From Paenibacillus odorifer (lineage in GTDB: Bacteria > Bacillota > Bacilli > Paenibacillales > Paenibacillaceae): a stretch of DNA of 64,000 nt. This document shows, piece after piece, positions 10,940-18,753 of this stretch. Both the position numbers and the translations under genes were made by a program. The stretch covers positions 2,232,001 to 2,296,000 of the forward strand of contig NZ_CP009428.1 of the NCBI RefSeq assembly GCF_000758725.1, given 5' to 3'. The notes under the pieces were generated by a model that saw only the letters and a list, made by a program, of their open reading frames with translations, ran no database searches and was not told the DNA's origin. How positions within the stretch are numbered: the first letter of the stretch is position 1; every line of letters begins with the position of its first letter.

Positions 10940-11404
10940 ATGGATTTGACGCATATGATCTCAAAGCTTGTGGTAGTTATACATGTTATAGCATCCATAG
11001 TGGGAATTGGGCCAGCTTTTGTGCTGCCAATACTGACAAGCTCAGCCAAGACAGGCAGTCAGCTTCGTTTTGTATTTGGTCTTATGAAGAAAATAAACAG
11101 ATTCCCTAAGACAGGTGGGGTCACCCTGATCGTTACAGGTATTTTGTTAATGATCATAGATAAAATGGGCTTGTCGGTGTTGTGGTTAAATCTGTCGTTA
11201 TTATTTTTTATCGTGATCGAAGTGATTATTATTGGAATGGTTGAGCCCCGATTGAAAAAGCTAACCCAGCTCGTAATGACCAGCGAAGGGGAGGAAATCT
11301 CTGAGGGTTACACTACCGCTATGAACAAGATCGCTCCCCTAGAAGCGGCGGTTCATGTGCTTACTATCGTCATTATTATATTAATGGTAGTAAAGCCGGT
11401 ATAA
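10940..11404 (+). CDS. DUF2269 family membrane protein
   Basis: A 154-residue hydrophobic protein with four probable membrane helices (near 10-30, 55-75, 80-100 and 132-152). The pattern matches the DUF2269 family: an early VVVIHVIASIVGIGPAF helix, a polar KKINRFPKTGG turn, and a C-terminal LEAAVHVLTIVIII helix. The ATG at 10940 is preferred because AGGGGGG lies 9 bases upstream; an ATG at 10919 has none. The function of the family is not established. Its 3' end overlaps the convergent glycosyltransferase gene by 29 bp. Confidence 0.7.
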   Translation: MDLTHMISKLVVVIHVIASIVGIGPAFVLPILTSSAKTGSQLRFVFGLMKKINRFPKTGGVTLIVTGILLMIIDKMGLSVLWLNLSLLFFIVIEVIIIGMVEPRLKKLTQLVMTSEGEEISEGYTTAMNKIAPLEAAVHVLTIVIIILMVVKPV

Positions 11405-12536
11405 GATCATAACGTCTATTCTCAATGATCTCTTCATAATCGCGGATGAGTCCATCAAAAATATTCTCCCAAGAGCGGCCGAGTGCCAGCTGTCGACCTT
11501 CATGTCCCATAGCAGCTAGCTTTTGAGGGTGCTCTATACATGCACAAATCTCACGAATAAAAGCATCCGGGCAGCGGGGCTCGACAATCATTCCTGTGCG
11601 GCCGGGTGTGACCAGATCCTTCACCCCACCTTCATTTACTGCGAGGACAGGCAGTCCTGAGGCCATAGCCTCAAGGACAACATTACCGAAGGTTTCCGTA
11701 CTGGAAGGGAAGACGAACAGATCTGCTGAGGCATATAATTGGGCAAGCTCATCACCATGTTTATAGCCTGTAAACGTGACATTATGGGGCGCCTGTGCCC
11801 GCATTTCCGGCAGAAGGGGGCCGTCTCCTACGACCAGCCAATGAACCTGAGATTGCATAGATTCGGGTAATTGCTGCATGGCGAGAGCAAGGGTGTTTAT
11901 ATCTTTTTCAGGGGCGATCCTTCCCACATATAGAAGCAGTAACGGTGCGGTAATTCCGTAGCGCTCACGGACCTCATGGCTGCGTTTTTTGGGGGTGTAC
12001 TGCTGGCAGTCGATGCCTCTGGACCACAGCTTCAGGCGATGAAAGCCTTGAGCTTGGAGGGAATCGAGGGTTTCGTAGGATGGTGCAAAGGTGGCGTCGC
12101 AGGAGCGGTGGAACCACTTCATGTATTTCCAATAGAGCGGAGCGATTTTTTTCATCCGGTAATATTCAAGATAGCGGTCAAAATGGGTATGGTATGAGGC
12201 GACATGGGGCAAGTCATGTTTTCGCGCATAACGAAGGCCGCAGAGACCGATATTGAACGGAGTTGCCATATGAAGCAGATCGGGACGAAAAGCTTTCAGC
12301 TCTGATTGGATAGAGGACATATTGGGCAGTGCGAGTCTACATTCGGGGTATAAGAAAAAGGGGATGCTGGTAATGGGACGTATGGGATCGGCATAACTGT
12401 CTTCAGGAGCAGATTTCGGTGAGAAAAGCAGATGTTCAATACCACGCCCTTTCAAATGAGTGGTTAATCGTTGAAGCGTACGTGAAACTCCGTTGGTTTG
12501 CGGAAGAAATGTGTCCGTGAATAAAGCAAGACGCAT
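11376..12536 (-). CDS. GT4 family glycosyltransferase
   Basis: 386 residues from the ATG at 12536, which follows GGGAGGGG by 4 bases; an upstream in-frame codon at 12572 has no such site. It has a GT-B fold. The N-terminal domain begins MRLALFTDTFLPQTNGVSRT, the acceptor-side pattern of MgtA/WcaI-like mannosyl- or glucosyltransferases acting on lipids. The C-terminal domain carries LLYVGRIAPEKD and the nucleotide-sugar E-x7-E motif in ETFGNVVLEAMASG. It probably builds a glycolipid or envelope glycan at the inner membrane face. It is a single gene, with the terminator of the neighbouring minus-strand operon just upstream. Confidence 0.88.
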   Translation of the reverse strand: MRLALFTDTFLPQTNGVSRTLQRLTTHLKGRGIEHLLFSPKSAPEDSYADPIRPITSIPFFLYPECRLALPNMSSIQSELKAFRPDLLHMATPFNIGLCGLRYARKHDLPHVASYHTHFDRYLEYYRMKKIAPLYWKYMKWFHRSCDATFAPSYETLDSLQAQGFHRLKLWSRGIDCQQYTPKKRSHEVRERYGITAPLLLLYVGRIAPEKDINTLALAMQQLPESMQSQVHWLVVGDGPLLPEMRAQAPHNVTFTGYKHGDELAQLYASADLFVFPSSTETFGNVVLEAMASGLPVLAVNEGGVKDLVTPGRTGMIVEPRCPDAFIREICACIEHPQKLAAMGHEGRQLALGRSWENIFDGLIRDYEEIIENRRYDLIPALLPLI

Positions 12537-12621
12537 GGAACCCCTCCCAGATACTCTTGATGCCCTGATCATAACAGGCGATTATTTGATGGAGGTCAAA
12601 CGGATGTTAAACAGAATATAA

Positions 12622-12665
12622 AAATCCACTGCACCAAGTAAGGTAAAGAGGTGTGCAGTGGATTT
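12622..12665 (-). terminator. Rho-independent terminator of esterase/dehydratase operon
   Basis: A perfect 13-bp stem (12622-12634 with 12653-12665). On the minus strand it is followed by five T. It ends the 16117-to-12689 operon and separates it from the GT4 gene. Confidence 0.88.
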
Positions 12666-12688
12666 ATTAGTTTTAATGGGATGAAGCC

Positions 12689-13531
12689 CTACAGGGATTC
12701 GTATAACTGTTGCAAAAAGGTAATGCTTTCTCCTAAATGTGACTCAGGAGTGCTTTCCAGGATTCCTTGAATATGAGGACGTTCATATTTCATATAACGA
12801 AGAATCGGCTCAAACTCTAGCCACCCTTGACCTACAGGGACAATTTTTATAGCTCCATCTTGGACGATAAAGTCTTTTAAATGAATGATAGCAATTCGAT
12901 TTCCTAAAAGCTTCAAAGCCTCCATAATAATAGCTTCTTGATGCAAGTAATTTGTAGGTGACATTAGATTTGCGCAATCCAATATGACCTGAAGATTGTT
13001 AGAAGGGACTTCATCCAGAAGTCGGCGGGTTAAGGGCGCGGTGTAAAGCGGATGATGAAGTCCTGCTTCGATTCCTACCGTCACACCAAAACGTTCGGCC
13101 TCCGCCACCATGGCCTTAACTGATGTCACCACCTCTTGGAAGGCTTCTTCTGTAAAATTATCTGTGGTATACCCAAGTCCCACACTTCCGGTTTCCGTAC
13201 CTACCAGACTAGCGCCGAAATCCCTGGCCAAGCGCAGATGGGTATTAAACGCAGCTAACGCTTCTGCCCGTTTATGAGGATCGGTGTCTACAATATTTAC
13301 ATAGCAGCCCAGAACCGCAATCTGAATACCTGCCTGTCTAAAGGCATTGCCATAATAGCTGGCTGTTCCAGGGCTTATAGCCGTCAGGCTAGGGGCACTA
13401 TCAGGAAAAGATTTCTTAAGTGCAAACTGGATATGAGTGAAATGATAGGACTTAATCTTCTCAATTAACTCTTGCAATGGAACTTGTGTGAAATCATGTG
13501 CTCGAACACCTAGATGAAGGGGAATGCTCAT
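12689..13531 (-). CDS. Sugar phosphate isomerase/epimerase (xylose isomerase-like TIM barrel)
   Basis: A 280-residue AP-endonuclease-2/xylose-isomerase-like TIM barrel. Characteristic metal-binding strands are visible: GTETGS near 115, VGIEAGLHHPLYT near 152 (Glu and His), VILDCANLM near 182 (Asp), IIHLKDF near 216 (His and Asp), and a C-terminal ILESTPE near 257 (Glu). Such enzymes interconvert keto- and aldo-sugars or epimerise them. It is the last gene of an operon with the enolase-superfamily dehydratase (17 bp apart) and the double esterase, so an acid sugar from pectin or rhamnogalacturonan is the likely substrate. The exact reaction is unknown. Confidence 0.8.
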   Translation of the reverse strand: MSIPLHLGVRAHDFTQVPLQELIEKIKSYHFTHIQFALKKSFPDSAPSLTAISPGTASYYGNAFRQAGIQIAVLGCYVNIVDTDPHKRAEALAAFNTHLRLARDFGASLVGTETGSVGLGYTTDNFTEEAFQEVVTSVKAMVAEAERFGVTVGIEAGLHHPLYTAPLTRRLLDEVPSNNLQVILDCANLMSPTNYLHQEAIIMEALKLLGNRIAIIHLKDFIVQDGAIKIVPVGQGWLEFEPILRYMKYERPHIQGILESTPESHLGESITFLQQLYESL

Positions 13532-13548
13532 ATGATCGATCGCTCCTA

Positions 13549-14649
13549 TTAGTATTGTTGTTTGTGAGGTGCTAATTTGTCCCAGTCAAAGGTAACGCCA
13601 GTGCCCGTTACTTCAGGCGCTACTGCCATCCCATTGTCTTTGTTAATCACTAGCGGACGTGTAGTGTATTGATCGATAGGGAAGCTATGCATTTCGAGAT
13701 AACCTGCATTTGGCATAGCTGCTAACAAACTAACGTGTAATTCCTGCATCCCATGTGTGGAAACGGAAAGGTTATAGGCTTGTGTTAAGTGAGCTACCTT
13801 TAACCAGCCCGTAATTCCGCCTATATTGGAAGCATCAGGTTGAGGGAAATCAACATGACCATATTGCAGCATGTGATGGAATTCGGTTAATGTGCGCAAG
13901 TTCTCTCCGCCTGCAACGGCCATTCCTGTTTCTTCAGCAATCCGTGCATAGCCGGCATAATCCTCCGGAATCGTTGGTTCTTCTAAGAAAAGAATGTCAT
14001 ATTTCAAAAATTCACGTGCGGCTTTTATCGCTTTTTCCACACTCCAGCTCATATTGGCATCGACCATAAAGGCTACATCCGGGCCGACCAATTGGCGTAC
14101 CGCAGCCACTCGTTCCACATCTTCAGCTAATGTTTTTTGGCCTAGTTTAATTTTGACAGCCTGGAGGCCCATATCTAAGTATTTTTGATTGTTGCGCAGG
14201 AGCTTTTCTAATGGGAAATTCAAATCAATCGCTCCACCATAACATTTGACCTCATTGCTTGCGCCACCCAGAAGTTTGTAGAGAGGTTCATCTGCTTTCT
14301 TCGCACGTAAATCCCATAACGCAATGTCACATGCCGCAATGGCGAAGCTAGCCAGACCCCCGCGAGCAACATAATGTATTCCCCAGTTCATCTGCTCCCA
14401 GATACTTTCCACACAGCTGGCGTCTTTGCCAACTAAAATATGTGTTAATTCATTAGCAATTAGTGAACAGATCGCTTTGCCGCCAAATCCGCCAGTATAG
14501 GTATAACCTACACCTTCACGACCGTCATCCGTTCTAATTTTGACAATGGGTACTTCAAAATGAGTATGCAAGCCGTGTTTAGCATCCTCCATGATTTCTG
14601 GCAAAGGGATACGATAGTACTCTGTAATAACTTCTTTAATTATAGACAT
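13549..14649 (-). CDS. Mandelate racemase/muconate lactonizing (enolase superfamily) sugar-acid dehydratase
   Basis: 366 residues. Active-site parts of the mandelate racemase subgroup are all in place: Lys166-x-Lys168 on strand 2, metal ligands Asp197, Glu223/224 (FLEEP) and Glu249 (GGEN), and the Asp272/His299 dyad (FPQPDAS, STHG). Enzymes with this set abstract the proton alpha to a carboxylate and dehydrate or epimerise sugar acids such as galactarate, rhamnonate or galactonate. It follows the double esterase by 13 bp and precedes the isomerase by 17 bp, so it should act on an acid sugar released from pectin. The substrate cannot be fixed from sequence. Confidence 0.87.
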   Translation of the reverse strand: MSIIKEVITEYYRIPLPEIMEDAKHGLHTHFEVPIVKIRTDDGREGVGYTYTGGFGGKAICSLIANELTHILVGKDASCVESIWEQMNWGIHYVARGGLASFAIAACDIALWDLRAKKADEPLYKLLGGASNEVKCYGGAIDLNFPLEKLLRNNQKYLDMGLQAVKIKLGQKTLAEDVERVAAVRQLVGPDVAFMVDANMSWSVEKAIKAAREFLKYDILFLEEPTIPEDYAGYARIAEETGMAVAGGENLRTLTEFHHMLQYGHVDFPQPDASNIGGITGWLKVAHLTQAYNLSVSTHGMQELHVSLLAAMPNAGYLEMHSFPIDQYTTRPLVINKDNGMAVAPEVTGTGVTFDWDKLAPHKQQY

Positions 14650-14662
14650 CTGTGATCACTCC

Positions 14663-16117
14663 TTATAAAAGTTGTTGTAAGTTTGATATAGGTGAGGCTG
14701 TATTTTGTTTAAGTGCTTGAACCACAAGTTTAGCAATTTGCTGGGCACCTTCATCCGAGAAATGAGTATCATCCGTAACTCCATTGGGGTAATTGGGATG
14801 TGTTTTCTCTGGTAAGTGCATGAATAACTTCTTGGATTCTTCTTCGCCTAATGAACGATAGAGCGCTTGCGAGGCTGCGAAAATATCAAGTAGCGGAGTG
14901 TGCGTTTCTTCAGCCACTTGTCTCATTACCTCGGGATAAGCACCTACAGCCAACGGGTCAAGCTCTCCATCGGCGTTAAAGCGGCGGCGACTTACAGAGG
15001 TTAACAGAACCGGCGTCCCACCTAGCTGCCTAACAGCATCTATATATTGAATTAGATTATGGCGATATTCGGTTTCAGGATCGGTGTAACGTAATGGATC
15101 ATCTTTTTTCTCATCGTTATGTCCAAATTGAATAAACAGGTAGTCGCCGGGTTGAAAGTCTTTTTTGATGGCATCCAGGCGGCCGTCTGTTATGAACGAT
15201 TTGGTACTTCGACCATTAATTGCGCGATTCTGGATTTGAATAGAAGTCCCAAAATAACTTTGCAGGTATTCTCCCCAGCCAGTCATAGGTTTTTCTCCAG
15301 CGCCTTTAATAGCCGCAGTGGAATCGCCTGCAATAAATAGTTGTTGTCTCATAAGGCCTTCTGCTCCTTTAACGTATTGATGTTCCCTTAGCCAGTTCTC
15401 AGCAAGGGAAAGCCATTGCTGGCAATGAGGGTGTTCTTTAGCAAGCCCTAAACCATGCCGCCCTTCTTCAAAGATATGTAATTCAAAAGGAATTCCCTGA
15501 TTAGACAGGGCAGAGGCGAACAACAGACTATTCTCCACGGGAACGCTGGCATCGTTTGCTGTTGTCCAGATAAAGGTTGGAGGTGTGAGTGAATCCACCT
15601 GGGCTTCTGAGGAAAAGGAGTCAAGCTCCGCTTGTGATGGGTCGTCTCCAAGAAAATGTAGCCGGCTTCCCTTATGCGAATGGGACTCTTGGAAAGTGAT
15701 TACAGGATAACCTAACAGAAGAAGATTTGGTTTCTCTGCTCTAGTGGTAGAAAAGATGGAAGCTAAGTGTCCTCCAGCCGAGAATCCAATCATCCCTACT
15801 TTGTCTGAGATCACATTCCAAGCTTTGGGTGCTTCCCTAATCCATTTGAGAGCTTCCTCAACATCATTTAACAAAGAAGAGACGTTGAAGTCTCCGACCT
15901 GATAATCTAGTACACCTGCATGAATACCTAGATTGTTTAGCCATTGAGCCACAGGTTCTCCTTCATGTTTGGCTAAGTGCTGATATCCTCCACCAGGCAA
16001 TACCAATATAAAAGGACGGGGTTGATCCGTCTCGAGCGGATAGAGGGTGAGTAGTGAGGTTTTCTGAGAAATCTCATCTTGTTCCACACGGTTAGTATTT
16101 AGTCGAAAGTTCAACAT
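14663..16117 (-). CDS. Two-domain esterase: alpha/beta-hydrolase fused to SGNH rhamnogalacturonan acetylesterase
   Basis: 484 residues, no signal peptide, so cytoplasmic. Residues 1-245 are an alpha/beta-hydrolase of acetyl-xylan-esterase/BD-FAE type with oxyanion LPGGGY, nucleophile Ser113 in GFSAGG, Asp189 (NDASVP) and His221 (GRHGLGL). Residues 257-484 are an SGNH hydrolase like B. subtilis RhgT: GDST (Ser266), NGRSTKS, QFGHND and DDTHF near the end. Both catalytic sets look intact, so it should remove acetyl groups from imported oligosaccharides at two kinds of position. ATG 16117 is chosen: a GGGAGG site lies upstream at a slightly long spacing, and an alternative TTG three codons earlier is too close to it. 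First gene of a three-gene operon. Confidence 0.88.
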   Translation of the reverse strand: MLNFRLNTNRVEQDEISQKTSLLTLYPLETDQPRPFILVLPGGGYQHLAKHEGEPVAQWLNNLGIHAGVLDYQVGDFNVSSLLNDVEEALKWIREAPKAWNVISDKVGMIGFSAGGHLASIFSTTRAEKPNLLLLGYPVITFQESHSHKGSRLHFLGDDPSQAELDSFSSEAQVDSLTPPTFIWTTANDASVPVENSLLFASALSNQGIPFELHIFEEGRHGLGLAKEHPHCQQWLSLAENWLREHQYVKGAEGLMRQQLFIAGDSTAAIKGAGEKPMTGWGEYLQSYFGTSIQIQNRAINGRSTKSFITDGRLDAIKKDFQPGDYLFIQFGHNDEKKDDPLRYTDPETEYRHNLIQYIDAVRQLGGTPVLLTSVSRRRFNADGELDPLAVGAYPEVMRQVAEETHTPLLDIFAASQALYRSLGEEESKKLFMHLPEKTHPNYPNGVTDDTHFSDEGAQQIAKLVVQALKQNTASPISNLQQLL

Positions 16118-16146
16118 TGCGTTCAAATTCCTCCCTAAATGGTTAT

Positions 16147-16162
16147 ATGCACACGTTAACAT
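16147..16162 (+). promoter_or_regulatory. CcpA cre site upstream of esterase operon
   Basis: ATGCACACGTTAACAT matches WTGNAARCGNWWWCAW at 15 of 16 positions. It lies 30-45 bp before the ATG at 16117 and would repress or block transcription of the minus-strand operon when glucose is present. Confidence 0.65.
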
Positions 16163-16170
16163 ATTTTCCG

Positions 16171-16193
16171 AAAAAAAGAGAGACTCTTTTTTT
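16171..16193 (-). terminator. Weak A/T-rich hairpin after the AraC regulator gene
   Basis: A 10-bp stem of AAAAAAAGAG/CTCTTTTTTT with a 3-base loop, 35 bp after the regulator stop on the minus strand. Low GC in the stem makes termination uncertain. It also lies in the upstream region of the esterase operon. Confidence 0.4.
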
Positions 16194-16227
16194 TTAGATT
16201 CGACCTTGAACGATTATTTTGTGATTT

Positions 16228-18573
16228 TTACATAGATTCGTCAAATGTTGGTTTGGATTTAGTGCCTGTATTGTTATCCCGGTACTGTCCAGGGGTCATC
16301 CCTTCCTGTTTACGGAAAGATCGAATGAAATTCTGAGAATTGTTGTATCTTAATTTGGCTGCAATATCTTTGATCGGCATATCGGTTTCCTGCAGCCATT
16401 TTTTCGCCATTTTAAATCGGTACATCGTTAAATATTCGCTGAAATAGTATTGGGTCTCCTTACGGAAGACACTGCTGATATAGTTGGCGTTGTAATGCAG
16501 CCGAGAAGCGCATTCTTCCAAGGTTAGATCCGTATCATATTCATGTTGGATCAGATCAATGATTTTCTCAGAGATGTTTTGGTATTGGGCATTTTGCCTG
16601 CTGATAAAAATTTTGATCATCGGGTAAATGACCATGCTCCAGAACCAATCCTCAATCTCAGCCACGGTATGAAGGTCATGCAATTCCTCAAAAATAGAGC
16701 CATTAGCATGATAGATCTGATTTAAGCTAATGCCCGATTCCTGCATCATAATGAGCAAGTTATTGAGTAAGCGGGTCAACGGGATTTGATATTCCTGTGG
16801 TGAAAGCTCAAGGGCAAAAATAGATTTAAAAAGCAAATGAATCAGTTCCTTGGCTTTATCCGTTTCAGCCAGCTTGATAGCATCCATTAGATCGTTTTCT
16901 TTATGCGTAGGGTAGTTCAAGTTCAGATAATGTTTGCCGGAGTTAATGTTCTCATATTGAATAATAACCCCTTTGCCAAGCTTAATGCGATGTTTCAGTG
17001 CTTCTAGACCTTCTCTGTAGGCGATGGCTAGTTTATCGAAGGCGTTGAAGGGAAGGCTCAGCCCAATACTCACCTGCACCTTTAGATAATTATTTATTTC
17101 TTGCTGCAGCTTCTCCGTTAACGAATACAGTGTCTTATGAAAAGACTGGGTATCGCAGTCTGGACTGCCCAATAATACGACTACCGCATGGTCCATGATT
17201 ACAGGAGCCAGCCGTTGTTCAGGACAGATTAACTCTTCGATCATATTGTGGGCAGCGAACAATAAGAGGCTGAGATCTTTTTTCTCATAGCTGGAATCCT
17301 CGGCATAATCAATAGACAACGTAATTACTGCCATGGTTTTCCATTCTTCAAGCTGTGTTTGGTAGCCGAATTGCCCTAATTCTTCGAGCAAATCACGTTT
17401 CTTAACATTTCCGTGGAAGGCATTGATCAGAAAAAACGTTCGCACCTGCTGAAAGTGTTGCCGGACTTCTTTTTCCAGCTGTGATTTGGATTGGAACAAA
17501 GAATGAACTTGTTCTCCTATAATCTGAAATTCATTGCGATGTCTCGATTTAATATCCGGTTTGCGTTGGCCCATCTGATTAAGCAGTCTTTCGATAGGGG
17601 TGTACATACGTCTGGAACCGATCCATGCCAGAAGAATGGAGAACAAGAGCATAATGGTGCACACGATTATCGTAAACATCCCGATTTTATTGGACTCCTT
17701 CGTCAAGCTTTCCATAGAAGTAACCGATAGATAAACCCAGCCATTTAACTGAGAACGCATGAAAGTGACGGAGTAATTCTTTTTATTGATCACAGTCTTG
17801 AACTGTCCGGATTGTTTAGAAGGATCAGAGATTAAAGGGACTTCTTTAAATCCGCCTTGCTCTTTAGGTTTTCCGATTAAGCTGGTATCCGGATGGAGCA
17901 GGAAGCGGCCAGCTTGATCCAGAACGATAATGTCATCGAGTGGCTGCACATCTGAATTAATGAAATCCTGAAGACTGCAGACCGGAATATTAGCTAGGGC
18001 AAGCCCATATTTTTGCAGCTTATTGGTGGGAAGCTTTTTGATAAGACTAATGCTGTAATTGCAGCCAGTGACGTTAATGCTCTCCTCGCTATAAAATAAG
18101 GACGACGGATTCAAAATCCATGAAGTATCGTCAGCTATATTCATTAGATTAGAGAGTTGCGCGTGGTTTTTGTATTCATTCAGACGGTAGACGCCTGAAT
18201 TTTTGATCATCCAGTTCTGCTGCTGATTGAGCAGGATGACATCCTCCAGTTTCGTATCGAAGGATTGCATATTGCGGATTTCGTTTCTTAAATCATTATA
18301 TAAAATGAAATCGGTTTCATTTAAAGGGTTATTTAGTGCTTTTTTTAATACACTAGAGTTGATCACTTGGTTTAATGTTTGATTGACAGTTGTTAACTTA
18401 TGTTCTACATTTGAGGTGATTTGTAATATAAGTTCCATTTTACTGTTGTTTACGTTCTTTTGGATCTCATTAGATGATGTGAAATAGGAAAAAGAACCGA
18501 TGAATATCACCGGCAACGTGCTAATTACAAAGGCAAAAATCGTTAATTTACTTAAAAAGCTTAATGGTCTCAC
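16228..18573 (-). CDS. AraC family regulator with extracellular sensor domain (YesS/RhgR-like)
   Basis: About 780 residues. One membrane helix near residue 15, an extracellular Cache-like region (about 35-290), a second helix (IIVCTIMLLFSILLAWIG, about 300), a cytoplasmic linker, and a C-terminal AraC double helix-turn-helix (about 675-770: LTLEECASRLHYNANYISSVF, then PIKDIAAKLRY). This is the layout of B. subtilis YesS (RhgR), which activates rhamnogalacturonan genes. It is divergent from the solute-binding protein gene and embedded in the pectin island, so a role as its inducer is likely. The GTG at 18573 is preferred: AAAGGTG lies 9 bases upstream and overlaps the alternative GTG at 18585. 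Confidence 0.88.
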   Translation of the reverse strand: MRPLSFLSKLTIFAFVISTLPVIFIGSFSYFTSSNEIQKNVNNSKMELILQITSNVEHKLTTVNQTLNQVINSSVLKKALNNPLNETDFILYNDLRNEIRNMQSFDTKLEDVILLNQQQNWMIKNSGVYRLNEYKNHAQLSNLMNIADDTSWILNPSSLFYSEESINVTGCNYSISLIKKLPTNKLQKYGLALANIPVCSLQDFINSDVQPLDDIIVLDQAGRFLLHPDTSLIGKPKEQGGFKEVPLISDPSKQSGQFKTVINKKNYSVTFMRSQLNGWVYLSVTSMESLTKESNKIGMFTIIVCTIMLLFSILLAWIGSRRMYTPIERLLNQMGQRKPDIKSRHRNEFQIIGEQVHSLFQSKSQLEKEVRQHFQQVRTFFLINAFHGNVKKRDLLEELGQFGYQTQLEEWKTMAVITLSIDYAEDSSYEKKDLSLLLFAAHNMIEELICPEQRLAPVIMDHAVVVLLGSPDCDTQSFHKTLYSLTEKLQQEINNYLKVQVSIGLSLPFNAFDKLAIAYREGLEALKHRIKLGKGVIIQYENINSGKHYLNLNYPTHKENDLMDAIKLAETDKAKELIHLLFKSIFALELSPQEYQIPLTRLLNNLLIMMQESGISLNQIYHANGSIFEELHDLHTVAEIEDWFWSMVIYPMIKIFISRQNAQYQNISEKIIDLIQHEYDTDLTLEECASRLHYNANYISSVFRKETQYYFSEYLTMYRFKMAKKWLQETDMPIKDIAAKLRYNNSQNFIRSFRKQEGMTPGQYRDNNTGTKSKPTFDESM

Positions 18574-18753
18574 GGGGCTCAGCACCTTTACTTATGTAGA
18601 AGTAGACACTTGTTCTTAGTGTATGAAACCTGGTGGAAAATAACAATAATCATCTCGTTCTGTAATAATCATTAACCCTAATTATGACTACAAAATGGAA
18701 AATCTTCAAGCTGTAGGGTGAAAATCCTTACAATACCTTAGGAGGCTGTAGAA

